Origin: Anadara kagoshimensis
Lineage: Eukaryota; Mollusca; Bivalvia; Arcoida; Arcidae
DNA: 64,000 nucleotides
NCBI GenBank assembly: GCA_021292105.1
Contig: CM037875.1
Coordinates: 1,764,956 to 1,828,955 of the forward strand
Reading direction: 5' to 3'
Positions 1 through 12,540 of this stretch are shown piece after piece. Every line of letters begins with the position of its first letter. Position 1 is the stretch's first letter. The translations under genes and the position numbers were made by a program. The notes beneath the pieces were generated by a model. The model ran no database searches, was not told the DNA's origin, and was given only the letters and a program-made list of their open reading frames with translations.

Positions 1-365
1 ATTGTAATAAAAACATTATCTATACCCAGTAATATTTTACTTATATTGGAGGTATTTGGACGTTTAACCTAGCGGGGATATTAATTTCCAAAAGGTTCTG
101 TTTGTTTTTTCCATGTTTTCATTGAAGGTAAATTAACACAATTATCTTTAGTATGACAAAACTAGCCTTCAGTTGTCATGTGACCCGTAATCCCGTAATG
201 AAGTGACTTCTTCATGCGTAATTATCTATGTTTAACAACTCACATTAATGACTTCGGTAGATTACTATCAGTGACATTAAAATTCTCAAGTCTTACTTAT
301 TATGAAGATAAAAAAAAAATACTTATAATTTTTTAATTATTCAATTCTTTTAAATTTTCTCTTTA

Positions 366-398
366 CTTCTCTCTCTCTCTCTCTCTCCCTCTCTCTCT
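366..398. repeat. CT microsatellite
   Basis: An imperfect CT dinucleotide run with one CC interruption, followed directly by a MITE remnant. Confidence 0.9.
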
Positions 399-399
399 A

Positions 400-542
400 A
401 AGGTCATTTATAGGAACCAGTAAATGTGATCAAAAGTGTGGATATCCTTTATAAACAGGTTCAAATGACATGACTAAAGAGCAATTGGGATTAATGTTAG
501 TGGTCTTTAAAAGCAGGTGGCCCTTATATAGTGGTTTTACTG
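400..542. mobile_element. Degenerate TA-inserting MITE (pogo/Tigger-like)
   Basis: The right end reads as the inverse of CAGTAAAACC followed by TA, the terminal signature of pogo/Tigger-type non-autonomous elements. The interior has the motif of alternating 'ggtcttta' and 'caggtgg' seen in related copies near 18.5 and 46.6 kb. The left end is decayed. Confidence 0.45.
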
Positions 543-1240
543 TACACACACACACAAACACACACACACTGTTTGTGGATACTTGAATTTTTTCTAATAT
601 TTAATACACAAAATCAATAAAGCCTTGTTACTAACAAACAAGTCTAACCAGTGAGAGTAATATAAACAAGGTAAAAATTAATGTGGAATTCTCCCAACTG
701 TAAAATTAATTTTAATTTCATAATGGCATATACATATCTAAATAGTAATTTAACAGTATATCTAAAAGTTAACTTAAAGGTATTGTTTGTTCATATAGAG
801 AAAAAAATTATTTTGTGTGACGGAGATAATTATTTTCAAAATTTGTTTCGTGATAGAAATAATAACAGGATAAAATAAAGATCACCTAATGGACCTGAAA
901 AGTTTTAATTATTTAGACAGGTGGTCTGTATATACAGAATCTTTTCTGTTGAAATATTAGAGAAATGTACCTTAAATACTGGTTTTAATGGACAGGTGAT
1001 CTTTATATAGAGGTACTCTTTGGTTAATATATGAAGCAAAGAAACCCTAAACACGGATCTTAATAAACAGATACGCCCCCAGTAGTTTTTATATGGATTC
1101 TTTCATGATGGAATTTGAAGCACTCATGTGAATAGACAGGTTGTCATATACAAGCTTGTTTGTTGAAATTACAGAAAGGGGGTTCTTAAAACCTGGCAGC
1201 CTTAATGGGCAGGTGGTAATTATTAAACAGGTGGTCACTG

Positions 1241-1517
1241 TAGCAGGTTTTACTATAAATATAGGTTATTTTGCCATAAACTCAGGAATCAAATACGAAA
1301 GTCATTAAGTTTTAGATGTTATACAAGGTAGATAGCAGGTTTTACTATAAATAAATTCAGATTTTGACATTAACTCAGGAATCATACGAAAGTCATTAAG
1401 TTTTGGATGTTATACAAGGTAGATAGCAGGTTTTGCTATAAATAAATTCAGATTTTGCCATAAACTCAGGAATCAAAAACGAAAGTCATTAAGTTTTAGA
1501 TGTTATACAAGGTAGAT
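1241..1517. repeat. Three-copy tandem repeat, about 92 bp
   Basis: Units start at 1241, 1333 and 1424 with the shared start TAGCAGGTTTT and shared end ACAAGGTAGAT. Copies differ by a few substitutions and small indels. No coding frame runs through it. It follows a zone of 'aggtggtc' motifs resembling the MITE remnants nearby. Confidence 0.85.
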
Positions 1518-2259
1518 AACTCTTTAAATCATAAATGTATATGTCACATTCAGTTAAAACATTATCATGATGATGATCAGAGTATATAAAGATAACATAA
1601 AAAATTTTAAATCATTATGCAAGTGAAAACATGTTATCCCATTACTTCCCTTAATAAATAGATGTTTAAAATCATTGCTAAAAATAAAATGATTATATAT
1701 ACTAGTGGTTCATTATACTTGATTTATGGAACACAAAGTTTCACTGATTTTAATAATATATAACGAGATTTTAGTTCCAGATATGGGACGTAATTTTACA
1801 CTATAATGGTTTACAAATAGTTTTGGGAAATTCATTTACAACATTGTGCATATAAAAGTATGAATAAATTGAAAGTTTTAACAGCCTATAACTATTTTTA
1901 GCTTAGAAAAGGTTTGAAATATTGAACTCGACACTATTACAATTAAATCTTGTTTTGTTTTGAGAGGTATAAATTTCTTTAGAGGTTTCATTAAGAATCA
2001 AATTCACCTTACGGCCTAATTGAGACAACACAACTTTGAATATCAGTCTATAATAGGCAGGTTTCAATACATATCTTGGACAGCAGTGGGAGTACAGAGA
2101 AGCTGTGGTGTGGTGCAAGTCATCTGAGACTTTTTATATTTAAATACATGTACCACCAAAAATATAAATAGCAATTCAGTTAGATTTCACTTCATGTCTT
2201 GAACAACAGTATGAATGGAGTGAAGTGTTTTTTAAACCTCAGTGAATATTTTATAATTT

Positions 2260-2965
2260 ATATCAATGTTGTCAGTTCTGAAATGGTGGAGAAAACCTGA
2301 GTGCCTGGAGAAAATCACCAACCTCAGTAAGCGACTAACAAATTTTCTAAAACAAGGACCAGCCAGAGAAATGACAAGATGCACTGTGGTCTGTCACATG
2401 CTTTAGACCGCTCAACTATCAAGGCCCCTATACCAGTGGTAGAAGTACACAGAGGTTGTGGCTTGGTGCCAATCAGCTGAATCTCTTCGTATTTAAGTAC
2501 CACCAAATATATACACCAATCTAGAACACTGGGTTAAATTGTGTACAAGTACACCCTATAAACTATAAGTCTTTTGTTTTCACTTTTGATTTAAATCTTT
2601 TAATCCCGACCCTAATGTTACCTCGGGTAAAACAACCCAGTGATTTAATGTCTGATTAACTTAAATCAATCAATCGTTATTCAGCTAAATAAACATTATT
2701 ATGCTTTTCAATGAATAACATATTGTGTGGTGATCATAAGCATACTTTTATAGCAGTGTTACAGGAAAATCAAAAATGCAGGGCCAACCCAGGGATTGAA
2801 CTCAGAGAAACTCTTAAACTATAGAATGGGGTAATGAAGTTTTACACCCCGTCAAGATTCTATCTCTGGTATTGAGGCTGACAGTTCAGGGATGGTAACT
2901 GAAACAAGAGTGGCCCAAAATAACTACTGACCTTTGGCAAATGATCTGACAAACTGTCCCAGATG
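2260..2965. repeat. Two degenerate tRNA-derived SINEs (family B)
   Basis: Two remnants, about 2260-2500 and 2760-2965, carry the recurring family-B string 'ggtggagaaaac..gtgcctggagaaaa' and a weak antisense B-box-like segment ('gggattgaactc' near 2792). Family B recurs at least ten times in this window in both orientations. Confidence 0.5.
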
Positions 2966-2975
2966 GTATTCTAAC

Positions 2976-3302
2976 CTTAGCAGTGAGTGAGTGAGTGAGT
3001 GAGTAATGGTGTTTAACGTCACAGTCAAGAATATTTCACTTATATCGAGACGTCGCCAGCTATAGGCGAAAGTGCATAAATTTTGCCTGTGCGTTGCGCT
3101 TATGGCATTATACAGCAGGGTTCTTTAGCGTGCCAAGCCCACCGTGACATGGGACCTTGTTTATTTTAAGTTCCCATCCGAAAGAACCGTGACTTTCATT
3201 TTGTAATGCCGAGTGCTTGGCGAAAGAACAGTCACTACCCACTTTCAAGTCTTGGGTCAGACCCGGCCGGGACCTTAGCAGTGAGGTGGTGTGATCTGTA
3301 AA
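2976..3302 (-). repeat. tRNA-derived SINE, family A (head altered)
   Basis: After a GAGT run this copy shows the family-A body: TCACTTATATCGAGACGTCG, 'ggcattatacagcagg', 'gtgccaagcccaccgtgacatggg' and 'agtgcttggcgaaagaacagtcactac'. The usual antisense tRNA head after 'cagacccggccggg' is replaced by family-B-like sequence, so this copy is chimeric or rearranged. A better preserved copy is at 48993-49325. Confidence 0.75.
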
Positions 3303-3409
3303 CATGTGATTTAGACCACTAAGCCACTGAGGCCCCTTCCTTCGCTATTATGTGAACATTCTATCAACAACAGTCACCTAGATTACTACAGTTCTACCGT
3401 AACAAGAAA

Positions 3410-3680
3410 AGAACACATGCGTGCTCAAACTGGGGATTGAAACCTAGGACCTCCCACATCAAAGGCAAAATCCCTACCAATTGAACTACTGCAGACCACT
3501 TTGAATCAAAACTTCAGGTTCAAATACCAAATTGCTAAATTAGGTCAGCCATTTCCAAGGGTTTGCAAGGTCATCAAAAGAAACACAGGAAAGAGAAAAA
3601 TGCAGGGTTAGAACTGGGATCAAACTTAAAACCTCCTACACTATAGGCAAGTATCATAGATCTGCCCTCAGTAGTATTCA
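3410..3680 (-). repeat. tRNA-like SINE head fragments
   Basis: Two short segments, 3418-3495 and 3590-3672, read on the minus strand like worn tRNA heads with B-box-like sequence ('gattgaaacc' and 'gatcaaactt' on plus). They are too degraded to be tRNA genes. Confidence 0.4.
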
Positions 3681-3807
3681 AATCTTGAGCATAAGCGATA
3701 CTGTGACCCGTTAGTGGGCACTCTGGGTTACTCAAACTTAAGTTTAGATGGTCAATCTAAATTTGACCTTGACCTCCTTTGTACAATCACTTAGCTTATG
3801 TACTCAC

Positions 3808-3918
3808 CATTCTTTGTAACGCCATTTGTTTCTCATTGTAACTCAACATTCGGACCAGACTTGATTGCCTAGTAACCATGGCTGGCTTAGATGTATTGTC
3901 ATGACCAGAGTCAGCCAT
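3808..3918 (-). CDS. Putative alternative first coding exon 1
   Basis: On the minus strand ATG at 3918, in the good context CAAAATGGC, opens 37 codons starting MADSGHDNTSKPAMV and ending YNEKQMALQRM. A consensus donor GTGAGT follows at 3807, leaving phase 0. The peptide is polar, with a TRQSSLVRM segment holding a basic R-x-S-S site. No acceptor or start-proximal exon was seen upstream, so this is best read as a first exon. It is the leftmost of six such phase-0 exons on this strand, and no shared downstream exon was found between it and position 1. The product is not recognised. Exon status is inferred from start context, donor and frame, without transcript support. Confidence 0.6.
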
Positions 3919-4929
3919 TTTGAAAAATGTAAAATTCCAAAACCGCAACTATTTGCCTTCTAAGAATAGAAGAATTCTGATTATGCCTTCCAAGAATAGA
4001 ATTTCTTCAAGAACAGTAAGTCTTTAATTACAAACTTTCCATTTTGAAATTTTAACATTATCTCCCAATTTTAAATCCATAAATTAAATAGTTAATTAAA
4101 ATGTCCTTGGTCTTTGACAACATACATAATTATGAAATTACAGTTATCAAAATAATTAAAACTAATTTCACAACAAATTTTCCAACAATTTTTAACTATC
4201 AGCTTGAACTCTTCATTCAAATGAAATTGCAGCAAATTACAACTCACTTTTAAAACAAATTACAACACACAATCAGAATACTTATTTCTTTTTAGACATA
4301 AGTTAGCCTATGACCAACGCCGCGAGAAGTCAGACTGGGATATAATATAAAGGTGTATAAAAATCAAATCTAATTACTTGAAAATCGCTGATGTTAATCT
4401 AGGTATTTTGTTTCAACTTGAACAGAGAAAAGTGTGTTACGAACCCATTAAATCATACACTCTCAAACACAGAGTCACTTTTATGGTCCCCGATTATCAA
4501 ACGAAATATCTAGTTAGTCAGCCCTGATTGAGATAAGTACCATTTTACATCCAGTTAGACAAAATGTAATTGTCCTAATGGTTTTAAAAATTCCCCAAGA
4601 TGTAAAAAAAAAAAAAAAAGATAATTATTAACAAGATAAATATTGATGTTTTTGACATATTGTGACAATTTTCTATCATTTACCATACTAAAATTATCAA
4701 CTGATGATAAGATTCCGTGAAGTTAACTAAGCCATTGAGTTGAAGACATCTTACAGGGACCCAGACAACTACTAACGACTTTTATACCACCTTGACAACA
4801 ATCAACAACACTGGATATTGAGAAAATGAAGGCAGATTATAATAAACAAGACTGAGAAGTTAAGTAAATGGGGTTAGATTATGTCACTTATATTAAGACT
4901 TCACCAACTATTGCTGAAATAGCAATTGG

Positions 4930-5295
4930 TATGCAATGAGTGGAGTGGAATTTTATGCCCCAGTCTTTCACTTATATTGAGACAGTCAGTTCTATAAGGT
5001 TAAATGGAATTAATAGAGTAATTTTATTTTACGACCAATTAAGATTTTTTCACTTATTAGGTGGTCAGTTTGGGAATGGTGGAGGAGTAATGATGTTTTA
5101 TACACAAGTCAAGGTTCTTTCATTTATTTTGTGATGATTAGTTCTGGGATGGTGGAGGAAACTGGGGTGCTTAGAAAAAACTCCATCCTTTGAAAAGCAA
5201 ACTGAGGTACTGTCCCAATGGGATTGGAACCAAAGCTGTGAGAAGCACTAGTTGTAATCTGTATGTACTTTTTTGAGACCACTTGTCCACCAAGA
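4930..5295. repeat. Family-B SINE fragments, two adjoining
   Basis: A first fragment has 'tggaattttatgccccagtctttcacttatattgagac'-type sequence. A second carries 'ggtggaggaaactggggtgcttag' and an antisense B-box-like 'gggattggaacc'. Both are degenerate and lie just downstream, in the minus direction, of the exon at 5415-5489. Confidence 0.55.
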
Positions 5296-5414
5296 CTCCT
5301 GTAAAAATTTATGACCAAAACAATGCCAGACACTAATTACAATATATCTATTTGTTTGTGCTTCATAATGTATAAAATGGTTACTAAGACAATGTATATT
5401 TATGTTATACATAC

Positions 5415-5489
5415 CATAATACCAACAATTTTCTCTTGGCGTACTTGTGTCCGAACACGGAAAATCGCTTTCCTCATTAGCCTAGACAT
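5415..5489 (-). CDS. Putative alternative first coding exon 2 (duplicate of exon 3)
   Basis: Minus-strand ATG at 5489 opens 25 codons, MSRLMRKAIFRVRTQVRQ continuing to EKIVGIM. The donor GTATGT at 5414 leaves phase 0. The peptide is strongly basic. It aligns without gaps from its fourth residue with the exon at 8669-8749: shared RKAIFRVR/KKAIFRVR, then a V-R-Q triplet, then a hydrophobic segment ending in M right before GTATGT. The two exons are therefore diverged copies of one ancestral exon, and conservation of frame and splice site implies both were under coding selection. Function unknown. The basic segment could be a membrane- or partner-binding tail, but that is inference. Confidence 0.65.
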
Positions 5490-5569
5490 CTTCAGGTTAA
5501 TGTAAAATTTTCCAAAAAGAAAAATTCTACCAAACTAAATTCCTACTTTTGTAATGAATTTAAAAAACA

Positions 5570-6400
5570 ATATGTACATCCAAGTTGTATACTTAAACAT
5601 CACAAAACCTTGTCTAGGTAAACAGTAGAAACTTAAGACACTTCAGATCTAAAAACAAACATCTTTAAAATTCTCCGAGCTCTTGATGTTTTTTAAAAGT
5701 AAAATCCAACAATAACCAATATCCACTTTAAAACATCCCAATATCATTCCTTGGTTGACAGTGCAAAATTCTATAAAATGAAACACCTTGAAAATTCTCC
5801 AAAATCTGAAATCCTAATTTTTTTTTATTTTTTATATACATGTATCTTACAAAACCTGAATATCCACTTCGTATATCGTCCAGTTTAACAGTAAGATATT
5901 AATCTATGAAGAAAACACCTCTTCAAATTCTCTAAATTCTGAGATTCTGAACTCCAGAGTTCTACATGTATTTGCAAATGTGACAACATGTTGTCTGGGT
6001 TGACAATATACTGTTAATAATTATCTGATACAACTTGTAACTAATATCCACTTTTAACAATAAACAATACCTTTCCAAGGCTGGCAGTAATATATTTGAC
6101 AACATGATATCTTCAGATCAATAAAAAACATCTTCAAAAATCTCAAAAATCTGAAATCCGGATTTTTTAAATAAATCCACAAAACTAATATTTACTCCCG
6201 AGTTGTATTTACAAACATGCCAATATCGGGTCTTTGTTGACAATAACCCTGGAGTTTTTGTTAATGATCTGATACCAATACCGGTCCTTTGTTGACGGTC
6301 CTTTGTTGACGAGATTTGATACAGATACCAGATATTGATAATCTATACAGTTAAATAAGATCTCTTAAGTCTCCACGAAAATAAAACACCTTTATTTTTT
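5570..6400. repeat. Degenerate tandem array, about 4 units of roughly 230 bp
   Basis: Phrases such as 'aacatcttcaaaattctcc', 'aatctgaaatccta', 'tgttgacaata' and 'ccaatatc' recur in the same order about four times with heavy divergence. No open frame crosses it. It lies immediately upstream, in the minus sense, of the exon at 5415-5489. Confidence 0.5.
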
Positions 6401-7189
6401 ACTTTTATAGTTCATCTCTTATTCTCACTACAATACTTATATGAAATAGATACCGCCTATTTGTGGATATTTAACATTTGAAATTTGAATATCTCCAGGT
6501 TAAAAATCTTAATTTAAAATATACCTTAACTCATAAAGGGAAAAGGGAAAAATTAATTGACATATAGCGGTAATTACTTTGTATTCAACATAAATGACAA
6601 CCCCAGAATTGTTAAAATATTCGTAAATATATCACTTTTCCAGTCCTTGAATGAAATCTCAAGTATCTTTAAGTTTTACCGTATACAATGGTTAATTCTC
6701 AAAGCTTTTAAAGTTGATAAATTTCAAAGAAGTTTCTCTCTTATCAAAGGCTTCCAATAGCAATTAATTGAGTATAATTTAGAACTTCAACAAAAGGGAA
6801 ATTGAAAATTTTATGACAAAATTATTCCAATGAAAATGAAATGTAAATAATTTTAGTTGATTTTATCAATTTTTATATATAAGTATCCTATTATTTTTAT
6901 TTTAAATTCCCTCAAGGTATCTAACCTCACTGTTATAGAAAAGAGAAAACAAAAGGTGAGAGACTTTGGTTAGCCATTTAACACTCCAAAAAGATTGGAA
7001 ACTCATAATGCTTTTTGCTTTACACTTACAGGATACAAAAGCTCTAAAGAGCCTATTACGATTGGCACTTGTGAACCTTGTAAACCAATAGAGGTTAAGT
7101 GTTTGTTACATGGTTTGACAGTTACATGTATATATTCTTTATAAATACTGTACAAAAAGCTTTTAGAACAAATATATGAAGGCGTTACA

Positions 7190-7465
7190 CAGCATAAACT
7201 AAAGGAGTAATTATACTCCCAAAAACTAGTTTAAGGTCTATAGGAATCCCCCCGTCTGTCTGTCCGTCCGTCTGTGTAAAATCGAATCCAACCCATATCT
7301 CATAGAGCTGCTTTGTACGACTGTCATAAAACTTCACATAGATAATCTTCATGGTCCAAAGATGGGTCATGATCTTTAATCAAGGTCATATTGGAAAGGT
7401 CAAGGTCGTGGGAACACATTAAATGTTGGGGGTATTTGGCTCTCAAGAGACAGTTTTAATTATTC
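7190..7465. repeat. Dispersed repeat ('ctgtctgtccgtc..' family)
   Basis: The copy has 'ataggaatccccccgtctgtctgtcc' early and 'gggggtatttggctctcaagagacagttttaat' at its end. A second copy with the same start and end motifs lies at 46330-46525, so this is a dispersed element about 200-275 bp long. No TIR or coding content is visible. Confidence 0.6.
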
Positions 7466-7675
7466 TCAGTTAGGCCATATTAGACCCCAGCTACAGTTAA
7501 ACCTGCTACATAGTGCATATTTATATAAAGATCATCTGTAAATTAAGACCAGTGTTGCAAAGTCCCTTCACTTCATGTTTCAACCAATATCACACTCTTC
7601 ATAAAGACCACCTGTCCATTAAGACCATGTCATCCCTATTATGACATGGGACATCATTTCTAAGGTCTCTCTGAA

Positions 7676-7815
7676 TGACCATATGCCTTCATTTCTGAAC
7701 GCCAAGTGCTTGGTGAAAGAACAGTAACTTTTAATTCTTGGTCAGACCCAGCCAGGGTTCTTGCCGTCACCTCCCACATATGGAGCAAACACTACCAATT
7801 GTGCTATTGTAGTGG
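7676..7815 (-). repeat. SINE family A, 3' fragment with tRNA-like head
   Basis: Contains 'aagtgcttggtgaaagaacagtaac', 'ttggtcagacccagccagggtt' and an antisense tRNA-head remnant ('cacctcccacatatggagcaaacactaccaa'). Only the tRNA-proximal half is present. Confidence 0.65.
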
Positions 7816-7959
7816 CACTTTTCATTTTGAGATCAAACACTCTTCTTTTCATATAAATTATGAAATAATTTCAATGAAATCACAAATATACCTCAACCTA
7901 TCATACTATACTGTTGGAATATGCAAGCCAGAATTCAAACCAAGTGCCCATGGACCACA

Positions 7960-8650
7960 AGTCTTTAAATTAACATATTATATGTGTACAATAATTATAA
8001 ACATGTCTCAGCAAGGATTCCAACCCACTACTAATGAATCATGAGTTGTCCACTGAGCTAATTTCTACCATATCAAAATCCCAAAATAAAACTTAAAACT
8101 ACTTAATGATCACAAACATGTCCAAGCTATAATTCCAACCCACTGACCTCATGAAACGCAAGTTTTCCAATTACCATATCAATTTATCTAAAACAATTTA
8201 AAATTATCACTACTGGATAACTATATATATGCAAATAAAATTAAAAGTACAATACCATTATTATTTGATATATGTGTACAAATTATATATGTTCATAAAA
8301 TTATGTCCCAGCTGAAATTCTAACCCACCAACCTTATAGATCCCACACCATCTACTGAACCCAATAATTTTACCATATTGCACTATCTAAAACAATTTTA
8401 ATATTATCACTACTGGATGACTAAATGTATGTAAATCAAATTAAAAGTTCAATACAGGTATTATTTAATATTTGTGTACATGTATTATGTTCACCAAATT
8501 GTCCAAGCTGGAATTCTAACCCACCCTCCTTCTAGATCCCCGGACAATGGTGTCTTCCACTGAGCTACAGTAAATTTTACAATATTGTACTATCTAAAAC
8601 AATTTAATATAATCACTAACTAACTTAATCAAATTCAAAGTACAATAAGA
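7960..8650. repeat. Degenerate four-unit tandem array carrying tRNA-like heads
   Basis: Units recur at 114-197-bp spacing with the order 'gtgtacaaattat', 'gtcccagctggaattctaacccacc', 'ccactgagcta', 'accatattgcactatctaaaacaattt', 'atcactactggatga'. Each unit holds an antisense B-box-like segment, so a SINE-containing block seems to have been tandemly duplicated. The array ends about 20 bp before the exon at 8669. Confidence 0.7.
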
Positions 8651-8668
8651 TTGTATAAAGCTACATAC

Positions 8669-8749
8669 CATTAATTCAATAACTTTTAGCTGGCGGACAC
8701 GTCGCCTCACACGGAAAATTGCTTTTTTCATTGTAACTGACGATGACAT
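8669..8749 (-). CDS. Putative alternative first coding exon 3 (duplicate of exon 2)
   Basis: Minus-strand ATG at 8749 opens 27 codons: MSSSVTMKKAIFRVRRRVRQ then LKVIELM. The donor GTATGT at 8668 gives phase 0. A TGA stands in frame shortly upstream, so the ATG is the first possible start. The core KKAIFRVRRRVRQ matches the exon at 5415-5489, including the position of the donor after a terminal Met. The product is highly basic and not recognised. Shared phase with five other exons on this strand suggests splicing to a common exon left of the window. Confidence 0.65.
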
Positions 8750-11219
8750 TATACAAAATCACTGATTGAAAATTGAAAATAATCCTATATAATTTTATAT
8801 CTGTGTCTTAAAACTGTTAAAAATCTATGATTCACACCAGTTTAAGTTGTGTTTCCATTACAAATGAGATCTGACTATGAAACTGTCAGACTCTACTTGT
8901 ATGGCTTCAAAGAAAGTCCCCAGAATAATTTCCGTACAAAAACAAATTCATCAATTCCCAGACAAGATCAAACACTGGAACTGCGAGGAGGAACGAGGAG
9001 GAACGGATGATTTTATGGAATATTGGAGATAATATTTTATGTCGTTTTACTTCCTAACCAGAGTAAACATATCCGTTAATAGGACGCATATCTGTCAAAC
9101 GCTGATAAATAATGGAAATTGTTCTCTGTGATAAGACTGTTAATTGTTTAATAGTTTTCATGACTTTTAGTCCATACCTATAAAATTCTGGAGTGATATC
9201 GTTAAGACTATATTACTACCTGCCAGAATATCCCCGTCTTTCCATGAATTATCAATCACTAGCGTTTTTCTTTTGATTTATTAATTATCAAACGTCAAAT
9301 TTGTAATCAAAACAATTTAGATAAAATGACTGATTGATTTTCTGTGGCAAAGACAGAATCATTACAGAACTGGATATGCATGGTTTCCGTGGTTTCGTGA
9401 TTTGGTATTTACATTAATGGTAGATATGGATATATTAATTTCTGATAGCAACAATTAAATGATGAGCAACGATAACTTCCCGCTAATATCAAATTTCTTT
9501 CCATGAATAATTAATACAATGCTCTTAACATCAAACATCATCCTTGTCCAAAATTCTAATGTAGTTAAAACATTTTATGCCCAGAAATGGGAATGCCAAA
9601 AAAACATACATGATTGCTTTGTCATAGTAAAACAAGTTCATTAAATATTTAATACGTTGGTAGTGTTTCTCTCACAAGTTACCATTTCAACAAATATGGT
9701 GCTTTTTTACAATTACTGGTCCATTAAATTAATAATTCAGGAAAATAACAACTAGTTTCCATGACAACAATTATTGCTTTTTTTCAAAAGTTCAGATACC
9801 TATTTCTCTCTTTCAAATTGTCTCTGCAATCAAATATAGAGTACCGGTATGTCTCAGATATATTCCAAAAATGTTATAAAACAGTGAAAATTTCACAAGC
9901 AGCATACACTTTCACAAAAATTCATCAATTGAAAATCAAATATGGATCAAGTTGTTGAAGCAGGAATCATGGCTAGAAGCTCGGCATTTAGAAGATCACA
10001 ATGAGACTATAATACACTTCACAAATTTGCGATCACATTGATACTGGTATTACATACCCATTTTCACAATGTGCCTTTTCTCACAATCAGCATTAAATCT
10101 CAGCTGTACGTGGATAAAATAAATTTATAATTTCCCGTGACTTTAGCACCATATTTTTGGCATCAGAATATAAGTATTTTCGTTTCCAAAGTGTGAAATC
10201 TTTATCACAAGAACAAAATATTGCAAGACTTGGTACAAGGCATAAATAGGCACATCATCAGTAGAAACATCAAAGTAAAAAAATTGCAAGGTAACTACTA
10301 TCCAATCAAAAAGAAGCACAATGATAGTATATACTGGAATACCAGAAAATGACTGATTGATTGTGGACTACAGAATAACATGCAAAGACTGAATTTGAAA
10401 ATGAACGATGAAAAACCACGTGATGACTGATTGACTGTGGTCTCCGAAAAAACTGATTGAACGAGGACTCTGGAATACCATGTGACAACCGATTGTTACC
10501 AAAACCTTATCAGGTATGTTAAAACTTTTCATTATAAAAGGATTATAAATGCTTATATAATAAAAAAAAGTTAGAAAAGTTTTATATTACAAAAATCTAA
10601 CATTTAATGCACTTCTGTAATGATATCTGTATCCTAGCATGAAAAAATCCTGTCAGTCGATAATAAATTCAGAATTTTTAATGGCTATCCAAATGTCGCC
10701 GGGATCTATATTTCTGCGGGGATCTTTATTTCGGGATACGATTATCCTACCTAAGATACAGGTAGACTGAGTTATAATCAACCTTATGCAATAATTTTGC
10801 ACTTAAATGTATTGTTTGGTCGTGTTTATCTTCCCGGATGGCTGATAACGCTTTTATCAATAAAAAACAATATATATAAATATATACACAAACAATAAAC
10901 ACATTAAGATTATAACAGACTTATCGACAGTAAATTCAGCGTACGACAGCGTGACACTATTGTGTAATATTTCACATTAAACATGGATGATACCATTGAT
11001 TTTTACTGTTTTAAAGTGATAAATATTTTTTCCTGTATCCATGACAATTTCAAATCAACAAATAACACCAATAGACTGTATATTTTCATGAGCAATGAAT
11101 TGGAATATAAAAATAAAATGGTATTAACATTGAGGAGAGACATAAAAATGTATAACTATTCTAAAATACATCAAATATTCTGCAACTTGTGTGGTTTGAA
11201 ATCCTAAAATTAAATTTAA

Positions 11220-11705
11220 ATGAATGGAGTGAAGTAATGGAGTTTTATGCCTCAGTCAAGATTTTTTCACTAACATTGAGGCAGTCATTTCAGAGATGGT
11301 GGAGGAAACTGGAGTGTCCAGAGAAAACCACTGATTTTGGGCAATCATACTAAGAATCTTTCTCACACTAGGATCTGTTCCAAGTAGGGTTCCAACTTAG
11401 GCAACCACCAGCACATACCTTTAGACTACTTGGTCACTGATGCAACCAAAATTAAAATGACTTGTGTTTTAAAAGAGTGGCAGTAGGCAGCATTTACATG
11501 GTTAGCATATGTATATGAAAACATATCTTTAGCAGTATCTATACATTAAATTGGTCTATTCTAGTGTGAAAAAGTTTGTCAGTTCACCTACTGAAGGTCA
11601 GTGGTTTTCCCTGGTTACTCCAGTTTCCTCCACCATTCCTGAACTGACCGCCTAAATATAAGTGAAAGAATCTTGACTGGGACATAAGATACCATTAGTT
11701 CAACC
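11220..11705. repeat. Two family-B SINEs in opposite orientation
   Basis: The copy at about 11220-11450 reads 'ttttatgcctcagtcaagatt', 'ggtggaggaaactggagtgtcc' and 'ggttccaacttaggcaacc' (antisense B-box region). The copy at 11560-11705 is the same sequence inverted: 'cagtttcctccacc', 'gaactgaccgcc', 'aagtgaaagaatcttgactggg'. The pair could form a large stem. Confidence 0.7.
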
Positions 11706-12175
11706 CATTATATTCCTTCAAAAATTTGGGTTTAACTTTAAAGTTCTTTTTTATAAACTAACATGTTATTTATAGAATATACATTTTGCAAATAATAAAA
11801 ATACTGTGTTTAAAAACATTTGAAGTGTAAAGGGTAAAAACAACTTTTTCTTTTTGTCAATAATTTTGTTGTTGCTAGTTATTATTTCCCAATTAAAACA
11901 ATTATTCTCCAATTAAAATGTAATTATCGAGTGACATTTGAATGGAAAACATCAAAATAAATACTATAAGATATATATATACAAACAGAATGAGGAAGGT
12001 AAAGGTGTTTTATGACCAAGTCAAGATTCTTACACTTATTTTTTAGATCAAGGCGATCGGTTTTTGGACTGTGTGCCCAGAGTAAAACCACTGCCCATTG
12101 GCAAGAAAACTTACAAATTTCTCACCTAGCAATTAAGATATAAAATATTCATATATGAAGTAAAGAAAATTTATA

Positions 12176-12540
12176 AACACTGGCCTTAATGAACAGGCAG
12201 TTTTTATAAAGAGGTTCTTTTTGGTTGAAATATTATGCAAATGAAACTTAAAAAAACACTGGTCTTAATGAACAGGCAGTTTTTATATGGAGGTTCTTTT
12301 TGGTTGAAATATTATGCAAATGAAACTTAAAAACACTGGTCTTAATGGGCAGGTGGGCTTCATATAGAGGTTATTTTTGGTCAAAATATAAAGCGAAGAC
12401 ACTTTAAAGCATTGAAGTTAATAGCCAGGTGGTTTTAATACAAAGGTGGTCTCTATAGCAGGTTTTTATTGTATAACCCTGGTCTTAATAGACGAGTGGT
12501 CTTAATGAAGAGGTGACAGCTATAGAAGTTTAACAATACA
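12176..12540. repeat. Tandem repeat, about 75 bp, three copies plus decayed units
   Basis: Repeats of 'cactggtcttaatgaacaggcag', 'gaggttctttttggttgaaatatta' and 'tgcaaatgaaacttaaa' recur at 12179, 12258 and 12332, then fade. Similar phrases occur at 890-1060, so this is a dispersed family. Confidence 0.75.

Larger units (their letters stand above)
1..3807. other. Non-coding stretch, repeat-rich
   Basis: No coding exon was recognised. The stretch holds a CT microsatellite, a TA-inserting MITE remnant, a three-copy tandem repeat and several tRNA-derived SINE remnants listed separately. The part between 1520 and 2250 is AT-rich with nothing recognisable. If the alternative-first-exon gene model is right, this is intron of that minus-strand gene, because its shared exons would lie left of position 1. 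Confidence 0.6.

Noticed and set aside
10306..10488. 60-aa minus-strand frame
   Set aside because: It overlaps a short internal repeat ('gactgattgattgtgg') and shows no domain.
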